A stretch of 64,000 nucleotides of DNA from Verticillium longisporum (GCA_019188255.1 JAETXT010000001.1:2728001-2792000); one strand, 5' to 3'. Counted from the stretch's first letter, positions 47,970 through 60,023 are shown. Numbers and translations are program-made. The notes: generated by a model not told the origin, from the letters alone.

Positions 47970-50138
47970 TCCCTTGGAAGTTGCGGCCACGGTACTCGAA
48001 AAGGGGGTTCACGCCGGCCCGAAAAGGGCTGACACTGGCTCCCAGGGCCAGCATGCTTGCACAAACCCACCACGGACCGTGTAGCGCCAACGCCCAGTCT
48101 GCAGCGCTCAGTTGCCAATGCCGGGCACCGGGTGTGGCAGGTGATCCCACTGCAACACAGGCCAGCGGGAGGGAGGCATGGGAGGGCCTCTCGTGAGGCC
48201 TCAAAGGCACAGCGAAAAGGTCCGACGGGCGCGGCATAGGGCACAGCCCACAGAGCAATCGGTCAGGGGTGCCGCCAGAGAACAGCGCCCGTCCAGTGCC
48301 ATGCCAGGGCAGGACGCAACTGCACCATCCTATTCTCAGGTTCACCTACATCGTGCGTGTGCTCTCCACACCCCCGTGACAAGGGGCCGGGTCGGCGCGC
48401 GCGCCTGCCCAAATAGTTGACAGCCTGGCCGCAAGTCAACGTCGTGGCCAGCAACCCATGGAAGAAAGGGTCGTGTGTGATTGTGGAAGGAAGGAAGGAA
48501 GGAAGGAATGGCAGAATGGTGTCATCGCCCAACCTCTTGTGTCAAGCTTGTGTGTACTTGGACATCTTGATTTGGACCTCACTCGATGGTGTCACAGATA
48601 CAGGCCTGGCGTCCCATCACAGGCTGAGTGCCAGTCCGTTGCGTGGAAGGAACATGGAGGAGGCATGAAGCCAGCCATGCTCGATTTTCTCCTAAACTCT
48701 CAACGAGGCCCCTTCTCAACATGCAGAACCGCCTCAGTCTCTGTTTGCTCTGCCTGCCAAGGCCTGTTGGTTGCCATGGCCAGCTGACCACATGTCATCG
48801 AGGTACCTGCCTGTCCCGCAAAGCCGTTGCCGACCCAAAACGCTGCGCAACATCACCAACCGCCATGACAGTATAAGCGAATCTGCTGCCCGCGACCCAA
48901 TGCAGACGATCCTCGACGTCGACCGATGAGTCGCCGCACCACCAATCACCGCGGCCCGCGGCTGTCCGGCTTCCCACCCCCTTCGCAACACCAGATGAGC
49001 ACAACGACAGGGGCGGCGGGGCCCAGCCAGCCTGCCAGTCAGAGTATGCTGTCGTATATTCTTCTATCTACTGTACATGCGCCCCCCCATGTACGGCCGC
49101 CACGATAGTGCCAACATGACCCGATGCGAACGCGGACATTGATCCTACAACAGAAAGTGACCAGACTTTCGGGAACGCCCAGCGTCAACGGGGAGCGGAC
49201 AAGACGACCCCTTATTGCCTAACTTGCTCACTGCATCATCACCCCCTCCCCCCTTCCCTCGCCTTTCCCTTCCACTTTATCATACCGCGTCGTCTATTTC
49301 TAGGCTTACATGTACCTGAATGCTGCCGATGCCGATGCTGCTACTGCTGTACCTTCGGCTACGATCGACCAGGGCACCGTGGGCAGCAACACCACATCAG
49401 TGAGCAGCCGCCACACCAAGGGGGGCAGAGGCGGAGCGGGGAAAGGGCAGCACGGGTGAGACGCCTCTTCGAGAAGCCCAAGAGGATGCGCAGATCCTCT
49501 CTCTCCATCCGCCTCCCGGCTGTTGGTCTGCTTGGTCTCCAGGGTGCTCCGTTCAACCCCTGCGTACCGTTGGGCCACTGGAGGACGGGGTCCGAAGGGG
49601 TGTCAGCAGGCTGGGCAGGTGAGCATTCCGCGTACTGGCGCGCGCTCTGGTTTCGATATGCGAGGCAGAGACACGGCTGTGACGAACGGTAACCAGTTTT
49701 TTGTATTTCTCCAGATATTCTAGGACCAACCAACCATCCTACCTACTTACTACCCTGCTAGACGCAATAACTCCGGGCGCGGTGGGGGGAGTGTGAATAA
49801 ACCACCACTAAAACAAACGAGATCGAGGAGTGCTTGGTGCCACGGCGCGTGCGGTGGCCAAGGGGACATGACTTTCTTTCTATCGAGCTCCTCTCCACGT
49901 CGCATATAACATGTATACGCGTATCATTGAGGAACTGGCTTTTTCTGACCGACCATCTGGCAGTTGCTGCTGATGGTGCGGGGGTAGGGGAAGGGGAGGG
50001 GGAGGAGGGAAACGAGGGGTTGAAAGACAAGAGAGGGGGACACGAGAAAGTAGAGAACGGAGAAGATCTCCCCCATCATCATCTCCACGCTCCACGCTCG
50101 CGCCGAGTGACTGGCTGGCTGCTCTTGCTCAGCTCAGC

Positions 50139-53100
50139 TCAGCCCACCCACCGGCGCGCGCTCTTGAACATCCTGACCCAGGGGCCAAACTCGCCCCATT
50201 CCTCAATCTGACTGGGCGGCACGTAGCTGGCCACGTCGGCCATGATGGTGCGCTCGGGGTGCGGCATGAGCGCGAGGACCCGGCCGTCCTTGCTCCGGAC
50301 ACCGGCCACGCCGCCGGGGCTTCCGTTGGGGTTGGCCGGGTAGCACTCGGGCTCGGCGATGCGGCGGCGGTTGTCGACGTAGCGTAGCGGCGCGAGACCC
50401 TCGGCGCCGAGCGTGTCGAGCTGGGTTGGCGAGGCGAACGTCGCGCGGCCCTCACCGTGCGAGACGGCGATGGGGAGGGACGAGCCGCTCATGCCATGGA
50501 GGAAGACGGAGGGCGTCGCGGCGCGGCTGTCGTCGATGGTGACCATGCCAAATCGGGCCTCAAACTGCCTGCTGGCGTTGTGCGAGAAGGTGGGCCAGTC
50601 TGCGGCGCCGGGGATGAGCTCCTTGAGCCTCGTAATCATCTGGCAACCGTTGCAGACGCCTAGGGAGAAGGTGTCTGGGCGGTTGAAGAAGGCCTCGAAC
50701 TCCTGGCGTGCGTGCTTGTGCTCGAGGATGGACTGCGCCCAACCCACGCCGGCGCCGAAGACGTCGCCGTACGAGAAGCCGCCGCCGGCGGCGAGACCGA
50801 CAAACTCGCGCAGCGAGCGGCCTGCGAGGATGTCGCTCATGTGAACATCAATCGGGTCAAAGCCAGCCGCCTTGAAGGCGAACGCCATCTCGGCGTGGCT
50901 GTTGACGCCGACCTCGCGCAGGATGGCGACCTTGGGTGCGTTCTTGAAGAAGCTGCCCACCGTCGCCGTCAGGGGGTTGATGTCCTCCTTGGGCTGGAAC
51001 TTGAGGTTGAATGAGATGCCCGGATCCTCGGAATCGGCGATGGTGGCGAACTCGCTGTCGGCGTGCGCCGGGCTGTCGCGTTCCCTCTGCATGGCGTACG
51101 ACGTGCGCGACCACCACTGCTGCATCTCGACGCGGTCCAGGTTGACGATAGGCGTCGGGTCCTGGTACCGGATGGTGAGTTCTTGCTTGGAGGTGGCCTT
51201 GACAACGCCGATCTTGCGGATGAGGCCCTTGGGAGGTCCGCAGGTGGCGAAGCAGCGCTTGAAGTTGGTCTCGTCCGACTTGCGAACCTGGAACACGGCA
51301 CCGAGCTCCTCGTTGAAGAGGGCCTCGAGGACGTCGGCCGCTGAGCCGGACTTGGCGACACCATCCAGGAGAAGTTCAACCCCGCAGCGACCGGCAAACA
51401 TCATCTCGGCGATGGTCGTGATGAGACCACCGTCGGAGCGGTCGTGGTAGGCGAGCACAACGCCGCTCTCGTGGAGTTGCTTGAGAGCGTCGAAGTAGTC
51501 CGTGATGAGACCGACGTTGCGGACATCGGGGGCCTCGTTACCGAGCTGGCCGAAGGACTGGGCGAGCGCTGAGCCGCCCATGGCCTGCTTGCCCTCGGCA
51601 AGGTCAACGTACATCAGGATGGTCTCGCCAACGTCCTCGACGCGGCGGAGCTGGGGCGTCCACGTCCGCCTGACGTCCTCGACGACAGAGACAGCGGTGA
51701 TGATGGCGGAGACGGGCGCGGTCACGCTCTGTGCCTTGCCAGACTCGCGGTCCTTCCACGACGCCTTCATCGAGGTCGAGTCCTTTCCGACGGGAATCGA
51801 GATCTTCAGCTCGGGGCAGAGCTCCTTGCCAATAGCGTGGACGGCCTCGTAGAGGCGGGCGCCCTCACCGGGGTGGTTGACGGCAGCCATCCAGTTGGCG
51901 GAGAGCTTCACGCGGTTCAGCTCGCCGATAATGTCGGCGGCGCCGAGGTTCAGCAGACTCTCGGCGACGGCCATGCGCGCGGACGCGGCGGCGGAGATGA
52001 GTGCCAGCTGGGGACGCTCACCCATGGCCATGGCCTCACCCGTCCTCTTACTGGAGCCGACCTGGTACGACGTGGCCGTGACGGCGCAGTCGGCAACGGG
52101 CGTCTGCCACGGGCCCACCATCTGGTCACGCACGGTAAGGCCACCGACCGTCCGGTCGCCAATGGTGATGAGGAATGATTTGGAGCCGACGGCCGGCATG
52201 CGGAAGACACGCTCCGTCGCAGCGGTGATGAGATCCGCATTGGAAGCGGTGTCGCTGAGGGCGGACTTGAGCGAGGCGACAGCGTTGAATGCCGGCAGGT
52301 CAAGCTCGCGCCTCTCAACAACACGCTCGAGGCGGCGGCCGGGAGGGAAGAGGGCGGACATGGGGAGGTCAATGGGCAGGGGGTGCTCAGTGGAGTCACG
52401 GTCGCTGAGGATGAGCTTGGAGTTGCCGTTCTCGTCTTCGGCGAGGACGGTGCCGACGTCGGAAAAGGGGCAACGCTCGCGGCCTATTTTTTCGCTTGTT
52501 TAGCAAAAGAGCACTTGCACATGGATCATCCGCAAAGAGAGACACTTACGGCAGATGCTGACGAAGCGGTTCAGGGATTCCTTGTTGACGAGAAGGACAT
52601 AACGCTCCTGAGACTCGTTGGCCCAGAGCTGAAGGGGGCTGAGGCTCTTGTCGTCGGTGTGGACTTGACGAAGCTCAAACTTGCCGCCGAAGCCGGCGTC
52701 CTTGACGAGTTCGGGCAGAGCGTTGGAGAGACCGCCGGCACCGACGTCGTGGATGAAGGCGATGGGCGACTCGTCTCCGAGAGAGACACAGGTGTCAATG
52801 ACCATCTGGGCGCGACGCTCCATCTCAGGGTTGCCGCGCTGGACACTAGCAAAGTCAAGTTCGGCCGTGTCCTCAGTCGAGGCGGCACTGGAGGCAGCAC
52901 CGCCACCGAGACCAATGAGCATGGCGGGACCGCCGAGAACGATGACGTGGGCGCCGTCGTTGACGTCCTTGGGGTCCTTGAGCGCGTGCTGGGGGCGGAC
53001 GGTGCCGACACCACCGGCGATCATGATGGGCTTGTGGTAGCCGCGCCACTCGGGCTCTTCGTCGTTGCCGACGTTGGTGAGCAGCGTGCGGAAGCAGCCG

Positions 53101-54298
53101 AGCAGGCACGGGCGGCCAAACTCGTTGTTGAAGCGAGCGCTTCCGATGGGGGCCTCGAGCATGATATCGAGGCTGCTGGCGAAGTGGGCGGGCTTTCCAA
53201 TGTCGACCTCCCAAGGGGCCTTCTCGTCGGGGATCAGCAGATCAGAGACCCAGAAACCGCAGAGACCGGCCTTGGGCTTGGAGCCGCGCCCGACGGCGCC
53301 CTCGTCACGGATCTCACCGCCGGCACCGGTGGCAGCACCGGGGAAGGGGGATATGGCTGTGGGGTGGTTGTGGGTCTCGACCTTGGCGAGGATGTGAACG
53401 ACCTCCTTGGTCAGTTTCCAGGAGCCTGTAGAGTAGTCGGGGGCCCAGAAGGCGGCCGTCTCACCCTCGAGGACGGCGGCGTTGTCGCTGTAGGCGGAGA
53501 CGGTGTAGTCGGGCGTCGTCTTGTGGGTGTTGCGGATCATGCCGAACAGGCTGTCGGCCATCTGCTCGCCGTCGATGGTCCAGCTGGCGTTGAACTGCTT
53601 GTGGCGGCAGTGCTCTGAGTTGACCTGGGCGAACATGAAGAGCTCGACATCGTGCGGGGGCGGCCCTGGCGCTTGAAGACCTCGACAAGGTACTCCATCT
53701 CGGACTCGTCGAGGGCGAGGCCGAACTTCTTGTTGTGGTCGCGAAGGCGCTCGAGCGGGGTCTGGGTGCCGGCGGCAAAGATGTCGACAATCTCGAGGGG
53801 GTAGCGCTGGCCCTCGACAAACATGGTGTTGAGGTCAGGTTGGGCGAGGCCAATGGTCTCGGTCATGCGGTCGTAGATGATGTCCTTGAAGGGGATGGCA
53901 TCAGTATCCTTGGTCAGGCCTTGGTCGAAGGTGACGGTGATGGCCTGGCCCCTCTCGATGCGCTCGATCTGGTCCTTGAGGCCGCAGACGTGGGTGATGC
54001 TTGTACCCTTGGACGACCAAGGGGAGATGTTGCGGGGCGTCACATAGTACGTCTTGGTGGTGGGCGTGTTGGAGGGCAGATCGACGGAGGCCTGGTCGGC
54101 GGGCATCTCGAGCCAGCGGACGAGCTTCTGGGTGACGGTCTGCTTGTCGCTTCCCTTGAGGTGGACGTAGTAGATCCATTTGCCGGTGAGGCTGGCCACG
54201 GGAGACTCGAGACCGGCGTGCTTGTTGATGCGGCCCTTGAGCTCCTCGGCCTGGGTCGGGGTGAAGGCCGGGCCTCCGATCAGCGTGAGGAAGCCCAT
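50139..54298 (-). CDS. ADE6: Phosphoribosylformylglycinamidine synthase (FGAM synthase; frame broken once)
   Basis: Cytosolic enzyme of purine synthesis: FGAR + glutamine + ATP to FGAM. Exon 1 54298-52550 and exon 2 52483-50139, with a 66 bp intron (52484-52549, GTAAGT...TAG). Starts [21 protein letters not shown]. Motifs: [39 protein letters not shown] (synthetase substrate loop), [25 protein letters not shown], and the class I glutamine amidotransferase end with [11 protein letters not shown], nucleophile LGVCNGCQM (about residue 1200) and [15 protein letters not shown]5 run at 53656-53660 (C5 in the gene) lacks one base between RQGRP and [10 protein letters not shown]. With it the product is 1364 residues, very close to yeast Ade6 (1358). 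All catalytic residues are present. Divergent from the any1-like gene across 835 bp. Confidence 0.98.
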
Positions 54299-55133
54299 GG
54301 CGCGATTGAGTGCAGCCAGCGGGCGAGGCCGACGGGCGTATGGGTTGGACGCAAAGTCGCGGTGAGTTCGCGAGGCGGGATGGATGGTTGTTGAGGATCA
54401 ACGGGAGATGGCGGAGAGGGGAGGGCTCCGACTCATCAGAAGGAGGAGGGACGAGACGAAATTTTGGCGGGGCAGTCGCAGTCGGAGTCGGAAGGGAAGG
54501 AAGAGAAGGCTGCATTTGCATTGCATGGAGGGGTTCTTTCGTGGCTGGTGGCCCTGTTTCGGGTGGCTGTGCTATCTGTATCTTATCGTGCGTTCACTTA
54601 TCTTATCCTGTACTATTCTCTCCACGCTGCTGACTCGGCGCAGAAACGCGACATTGCTGGCCATTCCCATGCCATCCCTGTTCAAGGAGGACAGGGGCCA
54701 AAGCCAAACCCCCCCCCCAAAGAATTCAAGCACCGTCGTTTTGCAACTTCGCGATCGTCATTTCCGGCATCTGGGATGATTGGCTCCATGCTCCCCTGAT
54801 CAACCAAGTGCTCGACGTAGCCAATTTTGCGACTCAAGCACCGTCTCCACGCCTTGTTCCCTTTCCTGTTCCGACCTTGATTCTGTCTACTCTATCCAAA
54901 CCCTACAACGAAGCGCGGCATGATTTGGTGATAGCTCGCTTTTCCTACCTCGAATCCCGCCTGTTCCGCGCCCTCCTCCCTTGCGCGTCTCTCTCTCTCT
55001 CTCTCTCTCTCAAGAGGGGGCAAGACACGCCACGACACGGCCGACAACCGACGCGATACCATACATCACCTTGCCTCCCACTCTCGCCCTCTTCTCCTCC
55101 ACATCCCAACCAAACAACAACCATCCGGCCGCC
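54299..55133. other. Divergent intergenic region ade6/any1-like
   Basis: Shared upstream region of two divergent genes with no gene in it. A perfect (TC)12 tract (54988-55011) lies about 120 bp before the any1-like start. Confidence 0.5.
54988..55011. promoter_or_regulatory. (TC)12 pyrimidine tract upstream of any1-like gene
   Basis: Perfect dinucleotide run, 123-146 bp before the ATG. CT tracts at this place are usual in strongly expressed fungal promoters or leaders; a regulatory role is inference. Confidence 0.45.
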
Positions 55134-56147
55134 ATGTGGTTCGCAACACTTACGGGCTATCTGGCCCCCGTCTTCCTCGTCCTGTCGCCGGTCATCTCCT
55201 ACAGCGACCAGGCCATCTCGATGCACAGGAACAAATCGAGCGCCGGCTTCTCACTCGACATTCCCTTGATCATGCTGGTGTCGTCGTTACTGAAGTACGT
55301 TGCCACTCTCTTCTCCATCTTATCTTCTCTCCCCTACGGAGGCGCGGGAGGCTTCCGAACAACTGCTGACAGGCATGGACAGGCTCTTCTACTGGCCCGG
55401 CGCGCACTTTGACAATGCGCTTCTCATCCAGGCCATCGTCATGATTGCCATGCAGGTCGCCCTCCTCAAGATCGCCCTCGACCACCGTCTACCGCCCTCC
55501 TCCAAGGGAGGAGAATTGGCAGTGCCCTTTGCCGGCGCCGCGCACGAGGAAACACCGAGGCCGTTTCACTTTTGGCAGTGGAGGTCGCCCAAGCCGTGAG
55601 TTGCGCCCCGGGGACACGCTGGACTGGTGTCGCATGGCAAAAATGAATGCGCTCCGATGCCGCAGCACCGCTAACCTCGCGCCTCGTTCCCTCTAGGTAC
55701 TGGCACGCCCTCTTCTACCTCTTCATCGGCCTGCTCGCGCTCGAGCTCGTTCTGACGCCCATTCCCGCCGTCTATGGTACCTACTCGACCGCCATTGGCT
55801 TCCTGGGCCTCGGCATCGAGGCCATCCTTCCGATCCCCCAGATCCTCACCAACGCCCGCGTCCAGTCTTGCAAGGGGTTCCGCGTCTCCCTGTTGGCGAG
55901 CTGGCTCATCGGCGACGCCATGAAGGTCTTTTGGTTCTTCACGGCCTCGACCGAAATCCCGCCGGCCTTCAAGATGTGCGGCATCTTCCAAGCCTGCTGC
56001 GATTCCCTCCTGGGCATCCAGTACGTCATGTACGGCGACAACAGCGCAGCGCCTGTGGTCGTCAAGGAGCACCCGCTCGAGGACTTCCAGCCGGGCACCT
56101 TCAAGCCGCCCGTCTTGGAGATAAACGGGCGGCCGACGCAGGCGTGA
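55134..56147 (+). CDS. ANY1: PQ-loop membrane protein of the ANY1/PQLC1 type
   Basis: Seven-helix PQ-loop protein of Golgi/endosomes; yeast Any1 (Cfs1) antagonises the flippase Neo1, and the animal homologue is PQLC1/SLC66A2. Exons: 55134-55294, 55383-55595, 55697-56147 (introns 88 and 101 bp; GTACGT and GTGAGT donors). Length 274 residues, like PQLC1 (271). First PQ repeat has SYSDQAISMHRNKSSAGFSL, with Asp in place of the usual Pro; the second has ILPIPQILTNARVQSCKGF. FHFWQWRSP and the helices YWHALFYLFIGLLALELVL, LLASWLIGDAMKVFWFF and MCGIFQACCDSLLGIQYV match the PQLC1 pattern. Start context GCCGCCATGTGG is good. No frame break. The Neo1 gene is 26 kb away. The family call is firm; orthology to Any1 rather than another PQ-loop protein is likely from length and the HFWQW block. 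Confidence 0.85.
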
Positions 56148-58145
56148 CTCGCCGTGGAGGGGCTGCGTGGCAGGACATGATCGATCGGTTTGTACGTTGA
56201 TGCTCTGGAATTGGCGTTTGGGTGTGCCTGTTGTATGAGAAAGCGAGACACATTTGGATGACGGATGGGATGGATGATCCCTCGCACCACCCCGCATCGC
56301 ATGTTGGCTGGCAGGCCAATCCATTGGCGAATGAGAGAACTGACCTCAATGGCAAAGAAAAAAAAAGCATTGTACTTGGCGTTATAAAGGAGGGTCCAGG
56401 GAACTACCGGCAGATGGCAGGGAAGCGCGCGCGCACGACAAGACGGGCGGCAGGGGTGCTGTGGGCGTGTGGGTGGCAGCCTCAGCGTTACTCTGGATGC
56501 TGTGCACCGCCGTGAAATCGTGTGAAGAGCTACATCTGAGGCCTCCATCTGGAGGGGCGAGCCACCACTTGATATAGAATTTTAATACCCAGAAGTTTGA
56601 CCATGCGTAGGACTGCATGTCGCCAGCACACATGATTTTTTTGCTCTCAATTCAATTGGGCTTTGTGGTTGGTTGCGCCCTTCAGAGGGTGTCGGCGATG
56701 TACCACATTATCTGGGACACACACGACAACACCACCATCAGGAGTCGATCCAAGCCACCCCAACCCCAGCCTCCTCCTTTTCTGCCTACCTCGCCACACC
56801 CTCCTTCTCTCACACCACAGGAACACACACCACAGGAACACACACACACACACTCCCCCTATATGCCGTGCACCTCGCAGTCGACCTAGCAACAATTGAC
56901 TGCCCGGGACTTTAGCTTGCACACAATATATCCGCTTGTGCTTACGCTTACAACAAACCAGAGCGCCGCCAAACCGCCAACCCACTTACACGGAAGCTAG
57001 GTAGACAACAAGCCAGCACTCCACATCGCCCTCCTACTTCTTCAGAGCGGCAGCAGCAGCCACAGCCGTCTGGCATCTATTCGGCTGGTTCGGTCTGGTC
57101 CGTGGAGCTCCGCTGCTCCCTAGTGCCCGCTGCTAAGTCTCGACGGCCGAACCCGTCCACGTTGTTGTACACAAGAACCAAGAGGGTAGGTTCGACGCCG
57201 CTGCTGTTTCGGCTTCGCCGTTTGGCTGATGCTCATGGTCTTCTAGCTCTGCATCAGTTCTTGCGCTTTTGTGCAGGCGCTCAGTTGATCGACTCGGGGG
57301 ATATACCCTTAGCGTTTGGTCTTGTTGCCTCTTGCGTCTTGCTTGATACCCCCTCCAGCCGGCGAGCTACGACTCTTTTCAGCTTCATCGGTACATTGCC
57401 TTTCCGCATTCGAGATACATTGAGATACCCACCCTGTTTCCCCCACCGAGTCTAGAGAGCCTTCTTTCTGCTAAGTTGACGCCTTGTGTGACGCCAAACC
57501 TTCCTAATTTCCTGAGTCTTTGGCAACTGCCTATTGGTCGGCTTGTTTGAGGCAGTCCTTGGGCTCTTGCCAGTTTCCCTTTCGACGCTCTTATTTTTCT
57601 TTCTCTTGAGCTGTTTCCCTCATCTCTCGTGTTACCCTGCTCCTACACCTCTTGCCCTACCTTCACCACGCATCATCCGACACCAGGTCCGGCTCTGTTC
57701 TGCTCTGCTCCAGACCTTGAACGCCATCGATAGTTCTCGACTAACAGTCCCCACCAGCGCTTCACATTTCAGACATCAAAGTCATCATCTCAGAACTTTT
57801 CCCCAGAGGAACACACTCATTACACTTACTTGTACGTATGATAACGGCGCTTTCCAATCTTGGTTTACCTTCTACCTGCTTTCCTCTACTACCATTGCAA
57901 ACCAGAGACTTTCGTTCTCTCTTTCCAGCACCTCTACACTTTCGTGTGGTTTACAAACGACTTGCTGTTTTGCTCTCGCTTTAGCCCAAACTTGCCCAAC
58001 TGTCTCCTTCCATGTTTACCCTCCTGTCTATGCCTATACTTCCCTTTCAGCCGGCTCACCATCGGCCAAACCCCTTCATTCGATCACGAACGCAATTAAA
58101 CAGACAGTCCACTAACACATACAACAGCGACCAACCGCCGACGCA
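56148..58145. other. Intergenic region and long pyrimidine-rich leader of the 58146 gene
   Basis: About 2 kb. The first part is the any1-like 3' flank with an ACACACCACAGGAAC duplication near 56814-56845. From about 57,000 to 58,145 the plus strand is strikingly C/T-rich with many CTTTC/TTTCT stretches, and holds an open frame of 193 codons (57534-58115) ending 30 nt before the next start. I treat this as a leader or promoter, not as a protein gene. Confidence 0.5.
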
Positions 58146-59440
58146 ATGGCGCCCTCCAGCAAGACCAACTTCAAGACATATGAGGCTCAGGCCCGCCTCG
58201 TGCGCGCCATGATCGCCGCCCACCCTGAAGTCAAGTGGAACTACAAGGGTACGTACTATGAGCCATCACTATGCTCTTTTTCTTCTTATCATGCATTCCC
58301 CGCCGACCGTCTTTCTGACGTGAGGCAGTGATTGTGGACTTGTTCGGTTCCGACATGACCGAGTTCGCTCTCGAGCATCGCTTCCGCGCCCTCAAGGCGC
58401 ACGCCGACGTCGTACGCCAAGCGCGGGAGCAAAATGTCGACTGCAAGGACGTCCCCGCCGACCTGCCCAAGGACAAGAAGGGTATGCCCATACCTGCGTG
58501 CTCCAAGCCTGCAGCGTTTTTGCTTCGGTTTTTTTTTTTCTTTTTTTTTTCCTTTTCTCTCTCGCTCGTCATGAAACACCTTCGCATGCAGTTCCAGCTA
58601 ACCACTCCTCATCTCGCACCAGAAATCGCCCGCATGTTCGGCAGCTCCACAGCCGACGGCATCCAGTTCCAGTTCCGCGCCATCAAGCAGGACGCCAACA
58701 CGCTCAGAGCCACCGTCAACAGCGGCGGCAACCCGGCCTCCGTCCTCTCCCTCGGCCCCGGCAGCACGGCCTCGACGCCACGCGGACCCCGCGCCACAGC
58801 CGGCTCGTTCCCAAGCGCCGCCTCCACCCCGACGACAACCTCCAAACGCTCCGCCTCAGCCGTGTCCCGCTCCGGCGCCTCCTCAGCCAAGCGCACCAAG
58901 CTCGGCGGCAGCGGCGCCGCCGCCAGCACCCCGACCACAGCAGCCACCACCGGCGCCGCCGCCGCCTCGTCCGAGGGCGAGGACGACGAAAACGACTTGT
59001 TCGGCACCGCCGGCCACGACGCCCTCAGCCTCGACACCCCCAAAGCCAGCCTGCACGACCGCCTCATGGCCTCGAGCCGCAAGAAGCCCGCCCCCGCTCC
59101 CGTCTCCGCTACCGCGACAGCCGCGTCGTCGCCCGCCCCGACCCGGCCCGCGACAATCTTCAACAACCCCTTCGCGCCGGCCGCGCGCGCCGCCGTGCCG
59201 AGCGTCGAGCTGACGACCTCGGACAGCGAGGCCAACACGCCGCCCGAGGCGGCGCCCGCGTCGCGGGAGGGCGTCAAGTTTGATCACGACGCGGCGCCGC
59301 AGGGGTACGGGGCCGGTACGGGGGGCGCCTTTAGCCAGACGGAGATGGACGAGTACTTTGGGGCTTCGTCCGAGGGGGATAGCTTTGGCGGGGTGGACTT
59401 TGAGTCGTTTGTCGGCAGTGAGAATTACGATGAGATTTAG
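58146..59440 (+). CDS. Fungal protein of unknown function with two similar helical repeats
   Basis: I do not recognise a characterised family. Exons: 58146-58248, 58329-58481, 58623-59440 (introns 80 and 141 bp, the second with long T runs). The 357-residue product opens with MAPSSKTNFKTYEAQARLVR and has two similar units: KVIVDLFGSDMTEFALEHRFRALKAHADVV (about 34-62) and EIARMFGSSTADGIQFQFRAIKQDANTLR (about 86-115). Each reads as helix-turn-helix with a xxMFGSxTxxxxxxxFRAxK pattern, suggesting a Myb/SANT-like or other DNA/chromatin-binding fold; this is inference. The rest is disordered Ala/Ser/Thr/Pro-rich sequence with a basic KRTKLGG patch (possible nuclear signal) near 175 and an acidic end with EMDEYFGASSEGD. 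Length is a multiple of three, no frame break. Confidence 0.85.
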
Positions 59441-60023
59441 GTTTCCCATGGGGGGCTTTGGGCAGAGCTAGGAGCAATAGCTAGGAGCAATCGCTAGGAA
59501 CAACGGCTAGGAGCAACGGCTAGGAGCAACGACTCGCGTGGAGCAAAGAGACTTCACAGCGAGAGCCCGATGGGTACCGTGAGCGTCGGGCTCGGGGACA
59601 ATGGGAACTGGAAAGCAGGGGCCCTGGAGTTGGGGAGTTTGGCCCTTCCATAGTTTATAGCTTGTTTTATAGCTTGGCTTGGGCGTGGCTGCTGAATACT
59701 ATGCAGTTTCTTGCGGATCTCAATGCTTTGGCGACCTACTCAACCTGGAGCAGGGGCGCAAAGACATGTCCTCATCTGGAGTCCCTTGTGAAAGACGACA
59801 TCTGCCTGGTCTGTCTGGTCTCAATTTGTGTCCTTTGACGAAATTCAATTCCACGGATGCACAGTGGCAGAGGACGGTGACGGGATGTTGCCTGGCAGGA
59901 CCTTGGGAGCTATCGAAAGGCGTTCAAGTTGAGTGAAAATCGCAACGTCGGAGAACTCTGACTCCCGGGCCGACAGCATACACCAAACGCTCTTGCGCAT
60001 CATATTTCCATTACTAGGCTGCC
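59441..60023. other. Convergent spacer
   Basis: 583 bp between convergent stops; holds the 13-bp repeat at 59467-59531 and no gene that I can support. Confidence 0.5.
59467..59531. repeat. 13-bp tandem repeat, five copies
   Basis: GCTAGGAGCAAYR units at 59467, 59480, 59493, 59506 and 59519; the last two are identical. It starts 26 bp after the stop codon and so lies in the 3' UTR. Confidence 0.88.

Larger units (their letters stand above)
36500..50138. other. 13.6 kb region with no supported gene
   Basis: Upstream region of the Zn2Cys6 gene, bounded on the other side by the ade6 3' end. I looked at every frame over 100 codons here (for example 39088-39861 minus, 41718-42485 minus, 45726-46415 plus) and none shows a known domain, a signal peptide with a sensible body, or conserved-looking sequence; they are Ser/Arg/Pro/Cys-rich readings of GC-rich DNA. 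No tRNA, 5S rRNA or transposon remnant is recognised and base composition does not suggest RIP-ed AT-rich DNA. It contains simple repeats (38635-38667, 40531-40560, 40312-40336, 43490-43513, 47952-47969) and GTACCTAC-type palindromes (41012-41028). A long promoter, a long leader or a noncoding RNA is possible. Confidence 0.55.

Noticed and set aside
52383..53618. 411-codon plus-strand open frame
   Set aside because: Antisense shadow of ade6; no domain, and the other strand encodes the FGAM synthase motifs.
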